DNA from: a virus
Virus record (IMG/VR): IMGVR_UViG_3300044636_000127
Span: 1 to 35,783 of that record
Direction: 5' to 3' (one strand)
DNA length: 35,783 nucleotides
The notes under the pieces are model-generated. The model ran no database searches. It saw only the letters and a program-made list of their open reading frames with translations, and was not told the DNA's origin. A program made the position numbers and the translations under genes. How positions within the stretch are numbered: the first letter of the stretch is position 1; the number at the start of each line of letters is the position of its first letter. Shown in pieces: positions 16,088-24,468 of the stretch.

Positions 16088-17044
16088 TTACGCTGTCTTG
16101 AGGTCAGCCAAGATACCGTGGGCAGCCTCGTTACGCATTTCCATCGTGAACTCAGCAAGGATCTGGGTTTTCTCGGAGTCACCAGTCTTTGCAAGTTCGT
16201 TGGTCTGGAAGGGACGCAGATAACCAACTGCTGCGTATTCAGGATCAAGGATGAACGCGTCACGGCTACGAACGAAACGATCTGGGACTACAGAGATCGA
16301 GCCGAAGTCGCTCAGGTACACATCAGCAGCGCCGATGATGGTCGTCGGTGCATCTGACGGAGCCATGTAACGCTGTGCTGCGATACCAGCAAAGGCCGAA
16401 ACAGTCTGCTTGAGTGCAGGGCCAACAACGAGGATCTTGGGGCTGCCGCCAGAGGTGTAAACCTGCTGAACGCCATCCTTGAGGATTGCCTCGGTGAAGG
16501 TACGGGTCGTACCGTCCGAACGAGTCGAAACACCGATTGTGGTGGGGTTAGCACCGTCAGTCGTGTTGTAGTTCGAGTTAGTCTTGAGCCAAGACAAAAG
16601 CGAACCCAACTTGCGAGCCGTGGACGAATTACCAGCACTGCGACCCTGGTTAGCAGCAAGGATCGTCTCTTGGTCACGCTTGAGCTCTTGCGAAGCCTTC
16701 GAAAGCTGATAAGCCTTCTCTGCGCGGCGACCTGCAAGATCAACGGCCATCATCGTGCCTGACACCTGGATCGTCTTAGCAACGATCTGCGTGTAGTTAC
16801 CGAGACGAGTCGTCGGGCTGATGGTTGCCGCGGTAGCGTCGTCACCTTCAACCTGTGCGTTGTTGGTTGTTGCTGCTGCCAACGTGTCGGTCTGCCACTC
16901 GTGGTAGACAGCCGTTGCTTTGGTGCGAGCAAGCGACGAAAGGATAGGTGTCTCGGTCGGGCTGATGTTGTAAATAACATCGGTTAGATCTTCACGCTGA
17001 CCGATAGCGGTGAAGGTCTGGAATGTACCTGAAGGAACAGTCAT
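16088..17044 (-). CDS. Major capsid protein, SU10 type (DUF5309 family)
   Basis: This 318-residue protein with the HK97 fold begins MTVPSGTFQTFTAIGQREDLTDVIYNISPTETP, characteristic of SU10/DUF5309 major capsid proteins. It contains VYHEWQTDTLAA and an E-loop-like segment around ATISPTTRLGNYTQI. The helix-rich P domain (AGRRAEKAYQLSKASQELKRDQE) and the A-domain pattern (ILVVGPALKQTVSAFAG.., VYLSDFGSISVVPDRFVRSRDAFILDPEYAAVGYLRPF) follow. Its Shine-Dalgarno AGGAG lies 6 bases before the ATG. The gene follows scaffold and portal genes and ends 22 bp before a strong terminator, as expected for a highly expressed gene. Codons appear more GC-ending than in the tail genes, in line with high expression. 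Confidence 0.95.
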   Translation of the reverse strand: MTVPSGTFQTFTAIGQREDLTDVIYNISPTETPILSSLARTKATAVYHEWQTDTLAAATTNNAQVEGDDATAATISPTTRLGNYTQIVAKTIQVSGTMMAVDLAGRRAEKAYQLSKASQELKRDQETILAANQGRSAGNSSTARKLGSLLSWLKTNSNYNTTDGANPTTIGVSTRSDGTTRTFTEAILKDGVQQVYTSGGSPKILVVGPALKQTVSAFAGIAAQRYMAPSDAPTTIIGAADVYLSDFGSISVVPDRFVRSRDAFILDPEYAAVGYLRPFQTNELAKTGDSEKTQILAEFTMEMRNEAAHGILADLKTA

Positions 17045-17057
17045 TTCTAACTCCTAA

Positions 17058-17993
17058 TTACAAGAATCTTTCAAAAACCCTTGCAGCGTCCTGTCGACTA
17101 CCTGTCTTTTTGAGACGCGCAAAGTCCTGTTTTGCTGCTTCTGACTGAATGGTCTTACCTGTGGCAGTCCCAGGCTTTAGCAACTTCGGAGCCTCCGTGA
17201 CCTTTTTGGTTACCCCAGGCTTACTCTGCTGCAATTTCTGATACTGCGCGGCCATCCATAACGTCACCACGGCACGAGAGTCAGTCGCACTTGCAAGTTC
17301 AGCATCCGAATAACCAATGCTCTTTGCAAACGCCCTTAAATCACTACGGACTTTCTCACCCTTCTTCGGATCGGCGTAGTCTGGGATTGCACTTGCAACC
17401 TTCTGCGCCTCTTCCGCGATGCGCCTCTCCATCTGAACCTCTTGCTCGGCTTGTTGCTCTCTGGCAATGCGTTGCTGCTCGGCTCTTAACTGCTGGAGTT
17501 GCTTCTCTTGGCGAGTCATTTCCGCGACCTTCACTGCATATGCAATGGGATCGGTCTCTTTCAAACTCTCAATATCCTCACCTTGCATCTGTTGGCTCAG
17601 GAATTGATCCATTACCTTCAGTCGCTCGGCGTAGGCATCTCGTGCCTGCTTTGCTTGCTCGACAGCGGCTTTTTCTGCCTCTACTGCTTTACGCTGTTCT
17701 GCAAGCGCGTTAGTTTTCTTATGGTAATCAGTGCCCTTTTGGTAGCCTTCGATCAACTCTTGGAGGGTCACCTCGCGTTCTTCACCTGCGGCTTTCACCA
17801 CAAAACGCTGTTCCTCCTCTTGAACCTCCTCTTGGACTTCCTCAGACTCAGATTCACTGACAGCAATTTCCTGTTCTTCTGACTGGGGTTCTGGTTGCTC
17901 CGCTGGAGTCCCACCACCATCCATCATCCCAAGAAACGCATTTGCCGCCTGTCCCACTGTCAAGCTAGTCCCTTGCGGGTTGCTGCTTTCCAT
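17058..17993 (-). CDS. Capsid scaffolding protein
   Basis: This 311-residue protein is highly charged. The N-terminal third is acidic (EQPEPQSEEQEIAVSE; EEVQEEVQEEEQ). A short folded segment follows (FVVKAAGEEREVTLQELIEGYQKGTDYHKKTNALAEQRK), a hallmark of phage scaffolds. A long coiled coil (residues ~95-205) precedes a basic C-terminus likely to bind the capsid protein. It lies directly upstream of the major capsid gene, the usual order. Scaffolds guide procapsid assembly and are lost or digested before DNA entry; no protease gene is visible, so exit without cleavage is likely. Confidence 0.9.
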   Translation of the reverse strand: MESSNPQGTSLTVGQAANAFLGMMDGGGTPAEQPEPQSEEQEIAVSESESEEVQEEVQEEEQRFVVKAAGEEREVTLQELIEGYQKGTDYHKKTNALAEQRKAVEAEKAAVEQAKQARDAYAERLKVMDQFLSQQMQGEDIESLKETDPIAYAVKVAEMTRQEKQLQQLRAEQQRIAREQQAEQEVQMERRIAEEAQKVASAIPDYADPKKGEKVRSDLRAFAKSIGYSDAELASATDSRAVVTLWMAAQYQKLQQSKPGVTKKVTEAPKLLKPGTATGKTIQSEAAKQDFARLKKTGSRQDAARVFERFL

Positions 17994-18003
17994 AAACTAA
18001 CCT

Positions 18004-18240
18004 CTACTTAAAAAGTTTGAATCGTCTCTTGTTCATCTCGCCTTCGGCGGCAACGGACTCAAGACGCGCTTTCACACGACGCACTGCGCTAATCATAAGA
18101 TACGAGTCCTCACGAAGCTCAATGTCGTCCTGATGACTATTGATAATACGCTCGATGTTGTCTTTTTCCAACTCAGCGAAGATTTCTGTCAGAAACTCAT
18201 CGCCAAGTAAAGCCTTTGCTCGCTCCCAACGCTGGGTCAT
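18004..18240 (-). CDS. Small helical head-module protein
   Basis: This 78-residue, fully helical protein (MTQRWERAKALLGDEFLTEIFAELEKDNIERII..) has a basic C-terminal tail (EMNKRRFKLFK). It starts by ATGA overlap with the preceding 537-residue gene and lies 10 bp before the scaffold gene. Short proteins of this layout occur between portal and scaffold in related phages, with no known function. Assistance to packaging or scaffold assembly would fit its place but is not shown. Confidence 0.72.
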   Translation of the reverse strand: MTQRWERAKALLGDEFLTEIFAELEKDNIERIINSHQDDIELREDSYLMISAVRRVKARLESVAAEGEMNKRRFKLFK

Positions 18241-19850
18241 AAGAGTCCTTTAGCCTTGTTTTTAGGGATTCGTGACTCGTTGAGAGCCTCTAGGAAATCC
18301 TCGCCGTACTTGTTGACAGCCTTCTTACGGACAACGTATTCACCGACCTGTAGGCTTCCATACCCATCATCAGGATTGCTTGGATTTGGCCCAAGTAAAC
18401 CTTTGACTTTCCCGCCTTTCTCGTAAGCGATCTTATCTGGCGTGATCTTCCCGCCCATGTAGCTTGCCTGCCTGATGTCATTAGCAGGGATTACTTCGCC
18501 GCCATAACTTTCACCCGTTTGGCTTTCGTAAGCCTTCTGTAGCGCAGTCTTATCAAAGATCCCAGGCTGGAATAAAGGCTTAGTTCCGGTGACAGCAGGG
18601 ATGCCAAACTCTAGGGACTGAGGTAACAAACGGGTATAACCAGCCGCCCCTGACTTAAACATAAACGGGGCTTGCTGTGTTGGGCCTGCGCCGTAAAAGA
18701 AGTCGGTTGTAGGTGTTTTTAGTGAAGTTGTCCCGCCGCCAACAGTAAACGGAACAAAGTTAGCGGTCGGTATTTGCACACCACCCAAAGCTGCGTCAAT
18801 CACGCTTGCAGGGACGTTCTGCGACATTGCGTACTGCCTGACCATCTGAGCAGATACGTTGGGATTGTCTTTGAAAAGATTCTGTATATACGGAATCATT
18901 TCCGCGCTTGTATACGCAGACAATGGTTTGGTGTTGCTTACAGGTTGATTGACGACGGGTTGTTGTACGACGGGAGCCTTTGGGAAGTTAAGGCTTGCAA
19001 CCAACGCAGCCATTTGGCTATCAGGAACACCTTGTTGTCCTGCAAACACTCTGAACTCATCAGGTGTAATGTACTTGCCAGCCGCCTGTTGTTGCGCGAT
19101 AAGGTTCTGAGCAAACGGAACCATCTCGGTAAACGTATAGTCGGCCATCGTCTTAGGAACAATGTTCCCAGAAGCGTCTAGCTTCTGCCATGACTGTAGA
19201 GTTGGTGCTGTCACGGTAGACCCCTGGTTAACTGTTTGGTTTACGGTCTGGTCTACTGCCTGATTATTTGTTGTCTGATTGACTGGCTGTGAGATTGTGT
19301 TAACGACATCCGTTACTGTCAGCGGCTTGATTGCGTCATCAACAGCCTTAAGCAGATTTGCATCAGTTACGCCCAAAGCCTTTAGTTTGTCGCTTCCAAA
19401 CTTGTTAGAAACGTACCAGTCAAACTGCTGTTGAGGTGTCATCACAAACCACGATGAAGGCAAGTTGATGCCTATGGCTTGCGCGTCTGTGCGTAGCTTT
19501 TGCTGCGCGTTTATTGCTGTTTGATAGTTGTTTTTATCGGATTCACTGCTGAACGTAGTGCCATCCGTTGCCGTGTATACCGGAGGAGGCTGGTAAACCG
19601 GAGGAGGCTCGTAAGGCGGCGGCTCTTCTTGCGGTGGCGGAGCAAAAACATCCGACACGGCAGACCTAGCCACATCAGGACTAAAACCTAACATATTCGT
19701 TAGGCCAAAGTACAAAAGGGTGTCGGGGTTTGTGTTGGAGATTAGACCTTGATTGAGAAGATACTGAACGTCTGCGCTGTTAGGGTTTGAGAAGTACTGA
19801 TCGACAAACGCCCTAAGCTGATCGGTTGTATATCCGTTGTATGTAGCCAT
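18237..19850 (-). CDS. Virion-module protein, Pro/Gln-rich, unknown function
   Basis: This 537-residue protein has a small N-terminal helical domain (YTTDQLRAFVDQYFSNPNSADVQYLLNQG). A proline-rich linker (PPPQEEPPPYEPPPVYQPPP, residues ~71-94), Asn/Gln/Thr-rich linkers (QPVNQTTNNQAVDQTVNQTVNQG) and two related helical segments follow (YTFTEMVPFAQNLI..ITPDEFRVFAGQQGVPDSQMAALV and YTSAEMIPYIQNLF..VSAQMVRQYAMSQNVPASVIDAAL). It ends with GYGSLQVGEYVVRKKAVNKYGEDFLEALN, a C-terminal motif seen on various phage proteins. It lies between portal and scaffold. Its size and linker structure suggest a virion protein, but I recognise no family. Confidence 0.6.
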   Translation of the reverse strand: MATYNGYTTDQLRAFVDQYFSNPNSADVQYLLNQGLISNTNPDTLLYFGLTNMLGFSPDVARSAVSDVFAPPPQEEPPPYEPPPVYQPPPVYTATDGTTFSSESDKNNYQTAINAQQKLRTDAQAIGINLPSSWFVMTPQQQFDWYVSNKFGSDKLKALGVTDANLLKAVDDAIKPLTVTDVVNTISQPVNQTTNNQAVDQTVNQTVNQGSTVTAPTLQSWQKLDASGNIVPKTMADYTFTEMVPFAQNLIAQQQAAGKYITPDEFRVFAGQQGVPDSQMAALVASLNFPKAPVVQQPVVNQPVSNTKPLSAYTSAEMIPYIQNLFKDNPNVSAQMVRQYAMSQNVPASVIDAALGGVQIPTANFVPFTVGGGTTSLKTPTTDFFYGAGPTQQAPFMFKSGAAGYTRLLPQSLEFGIPAVTGTKPLFQPGIFDKTALQKAYESQTGESYGGEVIPANDIRQASYMGGKITPDKIAYEKGGKVKGLLGPNPSNPDDGYGSLQVGEYVVRKKAVNKYGEDFLEALNESRIPKNKAKGLL

Positions 19851-19853
19851 GAT

Positions 19854-21821
19854 TTACCCTGGTATCTCGACGTTGCCAGTTATACCTGCCCCGACCTTCA
19901 TCGCCTTCATCTGCGCTTCTGCCTCAAACTCCATGCGTTTGAGTTCTAGCTCGGCTAAAGCCTTCTCTCTTGCAAGCTGAATATCGGCCATAGCCTTTTG
20001 ACGCTTAATCTCGATGTCTGCTTGAGCTTGCGCCATCATCATTTGAATGGCAGGATCTGGGCCTTGTTGTTGAGGTTGTGCAAGTGCAGCATCGATCTCT
20101 GGGCCTACAGGCTTGAAGAACTCTGCTGAATCTGGGAACCCTGCCGCCTCAATCAACTTTCCTAAGACTGATCTGTACTGCGAGACGCTCACTAAAGGAT
20201 TGTTCGGGCCGTACGCTTGGATGATCTGCTCTTGTTTTGACAGAACCATACTGAGCATTGCCATCTTTTGTTCCATGCTCCCCGTACCAAGTCCGACATT
20301 CACTGACACATCGTACTGGTTCGACCACTCTCGCGGGTCGTACTGGACGTACTGCCCACGCATCCGAATCAAAACTGCTTTGTCCTGGTATTTGCATAAA
20401 AGATGTAATAACCCTTTGAATAAGTCTTTTACGCCTGTTTCTGCAAAGATCCTAGCGATGAGTTCTATCTTGCCCTGTGAGGCTTGCGTAAGGGCTGCTA
20501 TGGCCGCAGCAGTGACGTTCTGTAGGATGTTAGGGTCAAGACCTTGAGAGGCTTCTGTAACGCCTGTGCGTTTAGCCTGAACTTGATCGAGGTACTCTAA
20601 AAGAGGGAAGGCTTGCTGACCAACAGGAGGTGTCGTGATTGGAACCAGCGCAGCAGGATTCTTCATCCTCACCACGCCACCAGGCGTAACGCTCAAGAGA
20701 TCATCGAGGTTGACCTGACCTTCGACAGCACCCATGCGGGTATTGTTTTGCAGGTAAAGGTTATCAAGCATCTGCCTCGTTACAGTCGTCTTGATAAGCT
20801 GGAGATCAACTGTACGATCAGCAGGACAATCCCCAAAAAAGCGATGAGGAATCGGAATAGGACAGATGGTGTAAAACGGCACATAGTCGGTTTCCTCGTT
20901 GCTTAGGATTTCGTTCCCCGAAAAATGCACCCGTCTTAGTTCTGCAATCCCATCCCCATCGTAGTCAGTCTTTAGGTAGCACTCAAACACTTCAACCGTC
21001 TGCATGGACTTATCGAGACTTGGCTCCATGTAAGGCTGTTCATCACGGTTGTATCGAGCTATGTACTCAGCGGAAAACTCAAGGTCGTTGTAGACCGGAA
21101 GGTTCATCACGATCTCAGGATCAAACCCCATTGAGACAAGATCCGACCTTGTGATGAGTTTCCTGTGCGCGACAAACGGTGTATCTCGAACGGTCTTTCC
21201 TGCCTTAGAGATCAAGAACTCTTCTGGAGGCACGTTCTCGACCTTGATCTTTCCGGCTTTAGTTTTCTTCATCAGCGCAACGTTATGGACACGCATGACT
21301 TGACCGTCAATATCCTGCTCAATCGTCTCTTGCGCTGCGATCTCCATCGTCCCGTCAGACATAAGCATGGCTAGCTCATCGTCTGTCAGGTTCGCGTACT
21401 GCTCCTTAGTGACTGAAATCGAGTCATCCCAGTAGGCTTTGATAACACCGACCTTCTGAAGGATTGCGTCCTTGAACCAGTCGTGCATGATCGAAATGCC
21501 AGGGTTCTGCTTCATCAGCACCCAGTTGCAATATTCAGTAGCTTGCATTGCCATAGGCTCATCGCCTGGGCCTACAGGCTCGAATACGCCAATTTGATCG
21601 GCAGACGTAAACAAACGCATGAGAGGAGGAAGCATCCCGTCGATAGCTTCTGCAACCTCGCCGGTTACGATCTGGCTGCGACCCTCTACCTCGTTACCGT
21701 AGGGGTCACGCATGTAGGCCGTTAGAGCGTTCTTACGCTGCTCGACCGTCTCGGTCTCCAAGAAACCTATCGCGTTATCAATCTCACCTTGGAGAATCGC
21801 CTTTAATCGTCCGTCATCCAT
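19854..21821 (-). CDS. Portal protein, SU10/P22 type
   Basis: This 655-residue protein has the portal pattern. The N-terminal helix begins MDDGRLKAILQGEIDNAIG, followed by GRSQIVTGEVAEAIDGMLPPLMRLF. Next come the wing domain with VENVPPEEFLISKAGKTVRDTPFVAH and the segments YTICPIPIPHRFFGDCPADRTVDLQ and LYLQNNTRMG, which leads to the crown. A C-terminal coiled coil rich in Ala, Gln and Lys (residues ~575-640) matches the barrel that reaches into the capsid in P22-like portals. A dodecamer at one vertex would serve as the DNA channel and docking site for terminase. It starts immediately after the terminase gene and ends 3 bp before the 537-residue gene. Confidence 0.95.
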   Translation of the reverse strand: MDDGRLKAILQGEIDNAIGFLETETVEQRKNALTAYMRDPYGNEVEGRSQIVTGEVAEAIDGMLPPLMRLFTSADQIGVFEPVGPGDEPMAMQATEYCNWVLMKQNPGISIMHDWFKDAILQKVGVIKAYWDDSISVTKEQYANLTDDELAMLMSDGTMEIAAQETIEQDIDGQVMRVHNVALMKKTKAGKIKVENVPPEEFLISKAGKTVRDTPFVAHRKLITRSDLVSMGFDPEIVMNLPVYNDLEFSAEYIARYNRDEQPYMEPSLDKSMQTVEVFECYLKTDYDGDGIAELRRVHFSGNEILSNEETDYVPFYTICPIPIPHRFFGDCPADRTVDLQLIKTTVTRQMLDNLYLQNNTRMGAVEGQVNLDDLLSVTPGGVVRMKNPAALVPITTPPVGQQAFPLLEYLDQVQAKRTGVTEASQGLDPNILQNVTAAAIAALTQASQGKIELIARIFAETGVKDLFKGLLHLLCKYQDKAVLIRMRGQYVQYDPREWSNQYDVSVNVGLGTGSMEQKMAMLSMVLSKQEQIIQAYGPNNPLVSVSQYRSVLGKLIEAAGFPDSAEFFKPVGPEIDAALAQPQQQGPDPAIQMMMAQAQADIEIKRQKAMADIQLAREKALAELELKRMEFEAEAQMKAMKVGAGITGNVEIPG

Positions 21822-23078
21822 TTAGACCACCCAAGATACGTTAGGTTTCAGCGGCTTAGACCAACTTGTTTGCTCTGACATACCAACCGCAAGATACCGA
21901 AATGCGTCGCTCGCATGAGATGCCCAATCGTGCAAGGGCTTATCCCAATAGACTTGACGCTTATCGTCGTATTGTCTCCGATAATTGCGTAGTGCGTCCA
22001 CTCCACGCTTAGTCTTGGAGTCGAACCAACAAAATGGAATTAGCCTTCTCACGGCTTGTATCCCATCGTCAACACCCATTCTCGGCACAATCGTGATGTT
22101 TAGCCCTGCTTCTTGCAGGAGTTCTAGCCTAGATCGCCCCGATCCTAACTCTCTGACTTGCACATCGTGAGGAAGTAACTGCTCGGCTAGTTCGTAGTGA
22201 TTCGTTCTCAGCCAGTTGACATACCAATCGAGTCCCTGACCGTGGTTCTCCACAAAGTCAATGAGTCGTGTCTCTAGGCCCACTCTCTGACAGACCCAGA
22301 TTGCAGTGGAGTCGCCTATCCCTAGATCCCAAGCTGCGTAAGTCTTAGCTAATCCGTCTACAGGTATGTCATGGAATCGCTCAGACGGTAACTCATTGAG
22401 AAGTTGCCCGTAGTAACTTCCCTCGATTGCTGAGTCAAAGGAACACTCAAACTCCTGTAGGTACTTGTCGTCTCCCATCTCGGACTTGGCTGCATCGAGT
22501 TCAGTCTGAGGGATAAGACCAGTTTCGGATGCTCGGAACTCAAGCAGTGCCCAATCGTTATGCTCTGACGCATGGTCTCTTAAGGTCTTGAAGTGGTTGT
22601 TTCCTTTTGGGGTTCCGAGAAATAACGCCCATCCCATTCTGTCCGATAAGGCCGGACGAACCACTTCCGACCAAATTTTAGGGTTCTGGTCGCCGAATTC
22701 GTCGAATACAACCCCGTCAAAATACTGTCCTCTAAGAGAGTCTCGGTTATCAGACCCTGCAAGTTGGATGCGTCTGCCCCAGAAATCAACCCTAAGTTCT
22801 GCAATATTCGCAGTGGCGTTAAGGGGCTCGGTAAACTTGAGGAGGTAATCCCAGATGACTCGTTTTGTCTGAGAGTAGGTAGGCCCAATGAACGCATATC
22901 TTGGAGCCTCCTTTGTGTTCTCTATCGCTGCTCTAATGAGATGGTTGACAGCAGAGACTGATTTCCCCATACGACGATGAGCCACAACGACTCCGAATCG
23001 CTTGTCTGCAAGCGCATGGTGGATCTGTAGCTGTTGCGCTCGCGGTGCATACGGAATGACTATTCTGGTTGCGCCCAT
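21822..23078 (-). CDS. Terminase large subunit
   Basis: This 418-residue packaging motor has Walker A AHRRMGKS at 33-40, Walker B GVVFDEF at 122-128, and the coupling motif LGTPKG at 154-159. The RNase H-like nuclease has acidic residues D251 (AAWDLGIGDSTA), D305 (LLPHDVQ) and D391 (SHASDAFRY). The ATPase drives DNA through the portal, and the nuclease cuts the concatemer. All key residues are present, so the protein should be active, although 418 residues is on the short side for the family. It overlaps the small subunit gene by 19 bp and directly abuts the portal gene. Confidence 0.96.
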   Translation of the reverse strand: MGATRIVIPYAPRAQQLQIHHALADKRFGVVVAHRRMGKSVSAVNHLIRAAIENTKEAPRYAFIGPTYSQTKRVIWDYLLKFTEPLNATANIAELRVDFWGRRIQLAGSDNRDSLRGQYFDGVVFDEFGDQNPKIWSEVVRPALSDRMGWALFLGTPKGNNHFKTLRDHASEHNDWALLEFRASETGLIPQTELDAAKSEMGDDKYLQEFECSFDSAIEGSYYGQLLNELPSERFHDIPVDGLAKTYAAWDLGIGDSTAIWVCQRVGLETRLIDFVENHGQGLDWYVNWLRTNHYELAEQLLPHDVQVRELGSGRSRLELLQEAGLNITIVPRMGVDDGIQAVRRLIPFCWFDSKTKRGVDALRNYRRQYDDKRQVYWDKPLHDWASHASDAFRYLAVGMSEQTSWSKPLKPNVSWVV

Positions 23079-23344
23079 GTCACTTGTAAAGCAACTGGTT
23101 GCCCGTCCTGACCTGTTACCTCTGTCCTTGCCAGCTTAGGTATGTGGTACTCAATAGCCCGCAAGTAAATATCGCAAGCCTTTTCTGGGCTTTTCTGCGC
23201 TACTTCGTCTAACCACATAGCAAAACGAGGCGCGTTTAGTTCAGCCATCTTTGCAATGGCTTCCCTAACTGCCGCAGTAGATTTGTTAGGCGCACCCTTT
23301 GGTCTGCCTAATCCTGCGTTTGGAGGAATCCATTTGTTTTCCAC
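23060..23344 (-). CDS. Terminase small subunit
   Basis: This 94-residue protein has N-terminal GLGRPKGAPNKSTAAVREAIAKM, a DNA-binding segment typical of DUF5681-like small terminase subunits. The helix WLDEVAQKSPEKACDIYLRAIEYHIPKLAR follows, with a beta C-terminus ending VALQVTWAQPE. It would recognise the packaging site and recruit the large subunit, whose gene it overlaps by 19 bp. It is shorter than P22 gp3-type subunits. The assignment rests on the GRPKGAPNK motif and synteny. Confidence 0.85.
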   Translation of the reverse strand: MENKWIPPNAGLGRPKGAPNKSTAAVREAIAKMAELNAPRFAMWLDEVAQKSPEKACDIYLRAIEYHIPKLARTEVTGQDGQPVALQVTWAQPE

Positions 23345-23381
23345 TGTATTTTACTACTCCATTGTTGTTTGTTAGCAACAC

Positions 23382-23681
23382 TCACTTGCTCTTGTTTCTA
23401 CTTGAAATCGCCTTTGCTTTCGCTCTTGCATCTTCCTTACTACTTGCACCCCATGCCTTTAGACTGAGTAAGAGTCTAGTAGGGCTACCATCGGGCTTAC
23501 GCTCTGGCCCTGGCATGTTACCCATCCTCGCTAAGAAACTCGCTCTACGCGGGTTATCACCGCTCTTAACAGGAGCCTTCAGGTTAGAACCAGGGTTTGC
23601 AGCCTCGTAGGACTTCCGACCTTTCTCGTTCAGACCACCCTTAGCGTTCTTACCTTCTTTCCTAGTCCAGGCGGCAGTCAT
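23382..23681 (-). CDS. DUF6321-like basic protein
   Basis: This 99-residue, very basic protein contains AAWTRKEGKNAKGGLNEKGRKSYEAANPGSNLKAPVKSG and ARMGNMPG. The pattern is seen in small proteins (DUF6321-type) of many aquatic phages. No function is established; the charge suggests nucleic-acid binding. The start overlaps the stop of the upstream 51-residue gene by ATGA and it lies just upstream of the terminase genes. The C-terminus is Lys/Ala/Ser-rich and probably disordered. Confidence 0.82.
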   Translation of the reverse strand: MTAAWTRKEGKNAKGGLNEKGRKSYEAANPGSNLKAPVKSGDNPRRASFLARMGNMPGPERKPDGSPTRLLLSLKAWGASSKEDARAKAKAISSRNKSK

Positions 23682-23833
23682 TTCTTCTTAGCTTTGCCAG
23701 CTTGAGATAGGGCAATCGCTACCGCTTGTTTCTGACTCTTGACAACCGGCCCACCTTTTCCTGAGTGGAGTTGTCCTTTGCCGAATTCGGTCATAACCTT
23801 GGAGATCTTCTTCTCAGCCTTGGTCTTTTTCAT
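23678..23833 (-). CDS. DUF6496-like small basic protein (51 residues)
   Basis: This short frame of 51 codons plus stop reads MKKTKAEKKISKVMTEFG..., then GQLHSGKGGPVVKS and QKQAVAIALSQAGKAKKK. The pattern K(V/I)M-x-E(F/Y)-x-x-G-x-L-x-S and QAIAIALS-A matches the DUF6496 family of phage small proteins. Both ends are ATGA overlaps: the start with the stop of the 52-residue gene upstream and the stop with the start of the DUF6321-like gene. This makes it a genuine operon member despite its size. It is strongly basic and probably binds nucleic acid; the function is unknown. Confidence 0.82.
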   Translation of the reverse strand: MKKTKAEKKISKVMTEFGKGQLHSGKGGPVVKSQKQAVAIALSQAGKAKKK

Positions 23834-23988
23834 TTCTTCCTCGCTGCTCTCACGTTATCCACAAGATTAGGGTAGGGTCTGCCAGCAGATGCGGCCATAG
23901 CCTTAGCGGACTTCTTCTCAGACTTAGAGAGAGGTTCACTCTTCCCCAGCTTCTTCGGTCTCGCCTTCTCCCATATCGCCTTCTTCAT
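23830..23988 (-). CDS. Small basic protein (52 residues)
   Basis: The protein reads MKKAIWEKARPKKLGKSEPL..., continues with SKSEKKSAKAMAASAGRPYPNLVDN and ends RAARKK. The segment AKAMAASAGRPYPNLVDN is a recurring phage motif that also appears next to DUF6496 proteins. The ATG at 23988 is preferred: GGGAG lies 8 bases upstream, and the longer frame to 24060 would overlap the Cys-rich gene by more than 120 bp. As chosen, it overlaps that gene by 53 bp in another frame, and its stop overlaps the next start by ATGA. Unknown function; highly basic. Confidence 0.78.
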   Translation of the reverse strand: MKKAIWEKARPKKLGKSEPLSKSEKKSAKAMAASAGRPYPNLVDNVRAARKK

Positions 23989-24340
23989 CGCCCATCTCCC
24001 AAGAAGCGCAAGACTTGTCCGGCGCACACATAAAGTTCCACTGATGGCAATAACCCGCACCTTCTGGCAGGCAATCCTCCATGTCCATGTCGAAATATTC
24101 GCAATTGCCGCAACGCCTTTCTTGTGCTTGGCTTGCAGAGATACGCCACTTTGCGCCTAAGTCTCTCCAGAACTGCGTATCACCCTCTCGTTCAGGGCCG
24201 TACATAGCCTTCTCTTTTGCGATTGCCTTGTTCTCTTCGTTCAAAGCCTCGTCTTGCGTTGGAAGCGGACAACTCTCATCCTCTTCCTCGTCGTTTTGTT
24301 TCACAACAATCATGACTTTAGGGGAAAGCAAGCCTTTCAT
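23936..24340 (-). CDS. Cys-rich, HiPIP-like phage protein
   Basis: This 134-residue protein has an acidic N-terminus (NDEEEDESCPLPTQDEALNEENKAIAKEKAMYG), then a central Cys cluster. The cluster holds CGNCEYFD, then a Cys about 9 residues on (EDCLPEG), GYCHQW, FMCAPDKSC and a Trp (ASWE). The spacing resembles the small metal- or iron-sulfur-binding domain (HiPIP-like) seen in numerous phage proteins of unknown role. The C-terminus is very acidic (GDEEGDMGEGETEEAGEE). The start is an ATGA overlap with the small gene at 24337-24468. Whether it binds zinc or an Fe-S cluster cannot be told from sequence. Confidence 0.75.
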   Translation of the reverse strand: MKGLLSPKVMIVVKQNDEEEDESCPLPTQDEALNEENKAIAKEKAMYGPEREGDTQFWRDLGAKWRISASQAQERRCGNCEYFDMDMEDCLPEGAGYCHQWNFMCAPDKSCASWEMGDEEGDMGEGETEEAGEE

Positions 24341-24468
24341 TTTTTAGCCTTTTGTGGTTGTAAAGGAATGCCTACTTTCCGGTCGTACCTGATGGGTACA
24401 GGAGGCACTTTTAGCTTGTAGGGAGACGGTAATGCTTTGCTATTCCCGGTTCGTTTTTCCACAGCCAT
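24337..24468 (-). CDS. Candidate small gene nested in the end of a glycosyltransferase gene (43 residues)
   Basis: The frame begins MAVEKRTGNSKALPSPYKLK and goes on VPPVPIRYDRKVGIPLQPQ, ending KAKK. A strong Shine-Dalgarno (AAAGGAGG, 7 bases before the ATG) precedes it. The stop overlaps the ATG of the Cys-rich gene as ATGA, the arrangement used across this genome. The first 58 bp overlap the 3' end of the glycosyltransferase gene in another frame. Without this gene the interval 24341-24410 would be an unexplained gap. The protein is basic and proline-rich, probably without a stable fold, and its function is unknown. Confidence 0.6.
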   Translation of the reverse strand: MAVEKRTGNSKALPSPYKLKVPPVPIRYDRKVGIPLQPQKAKK

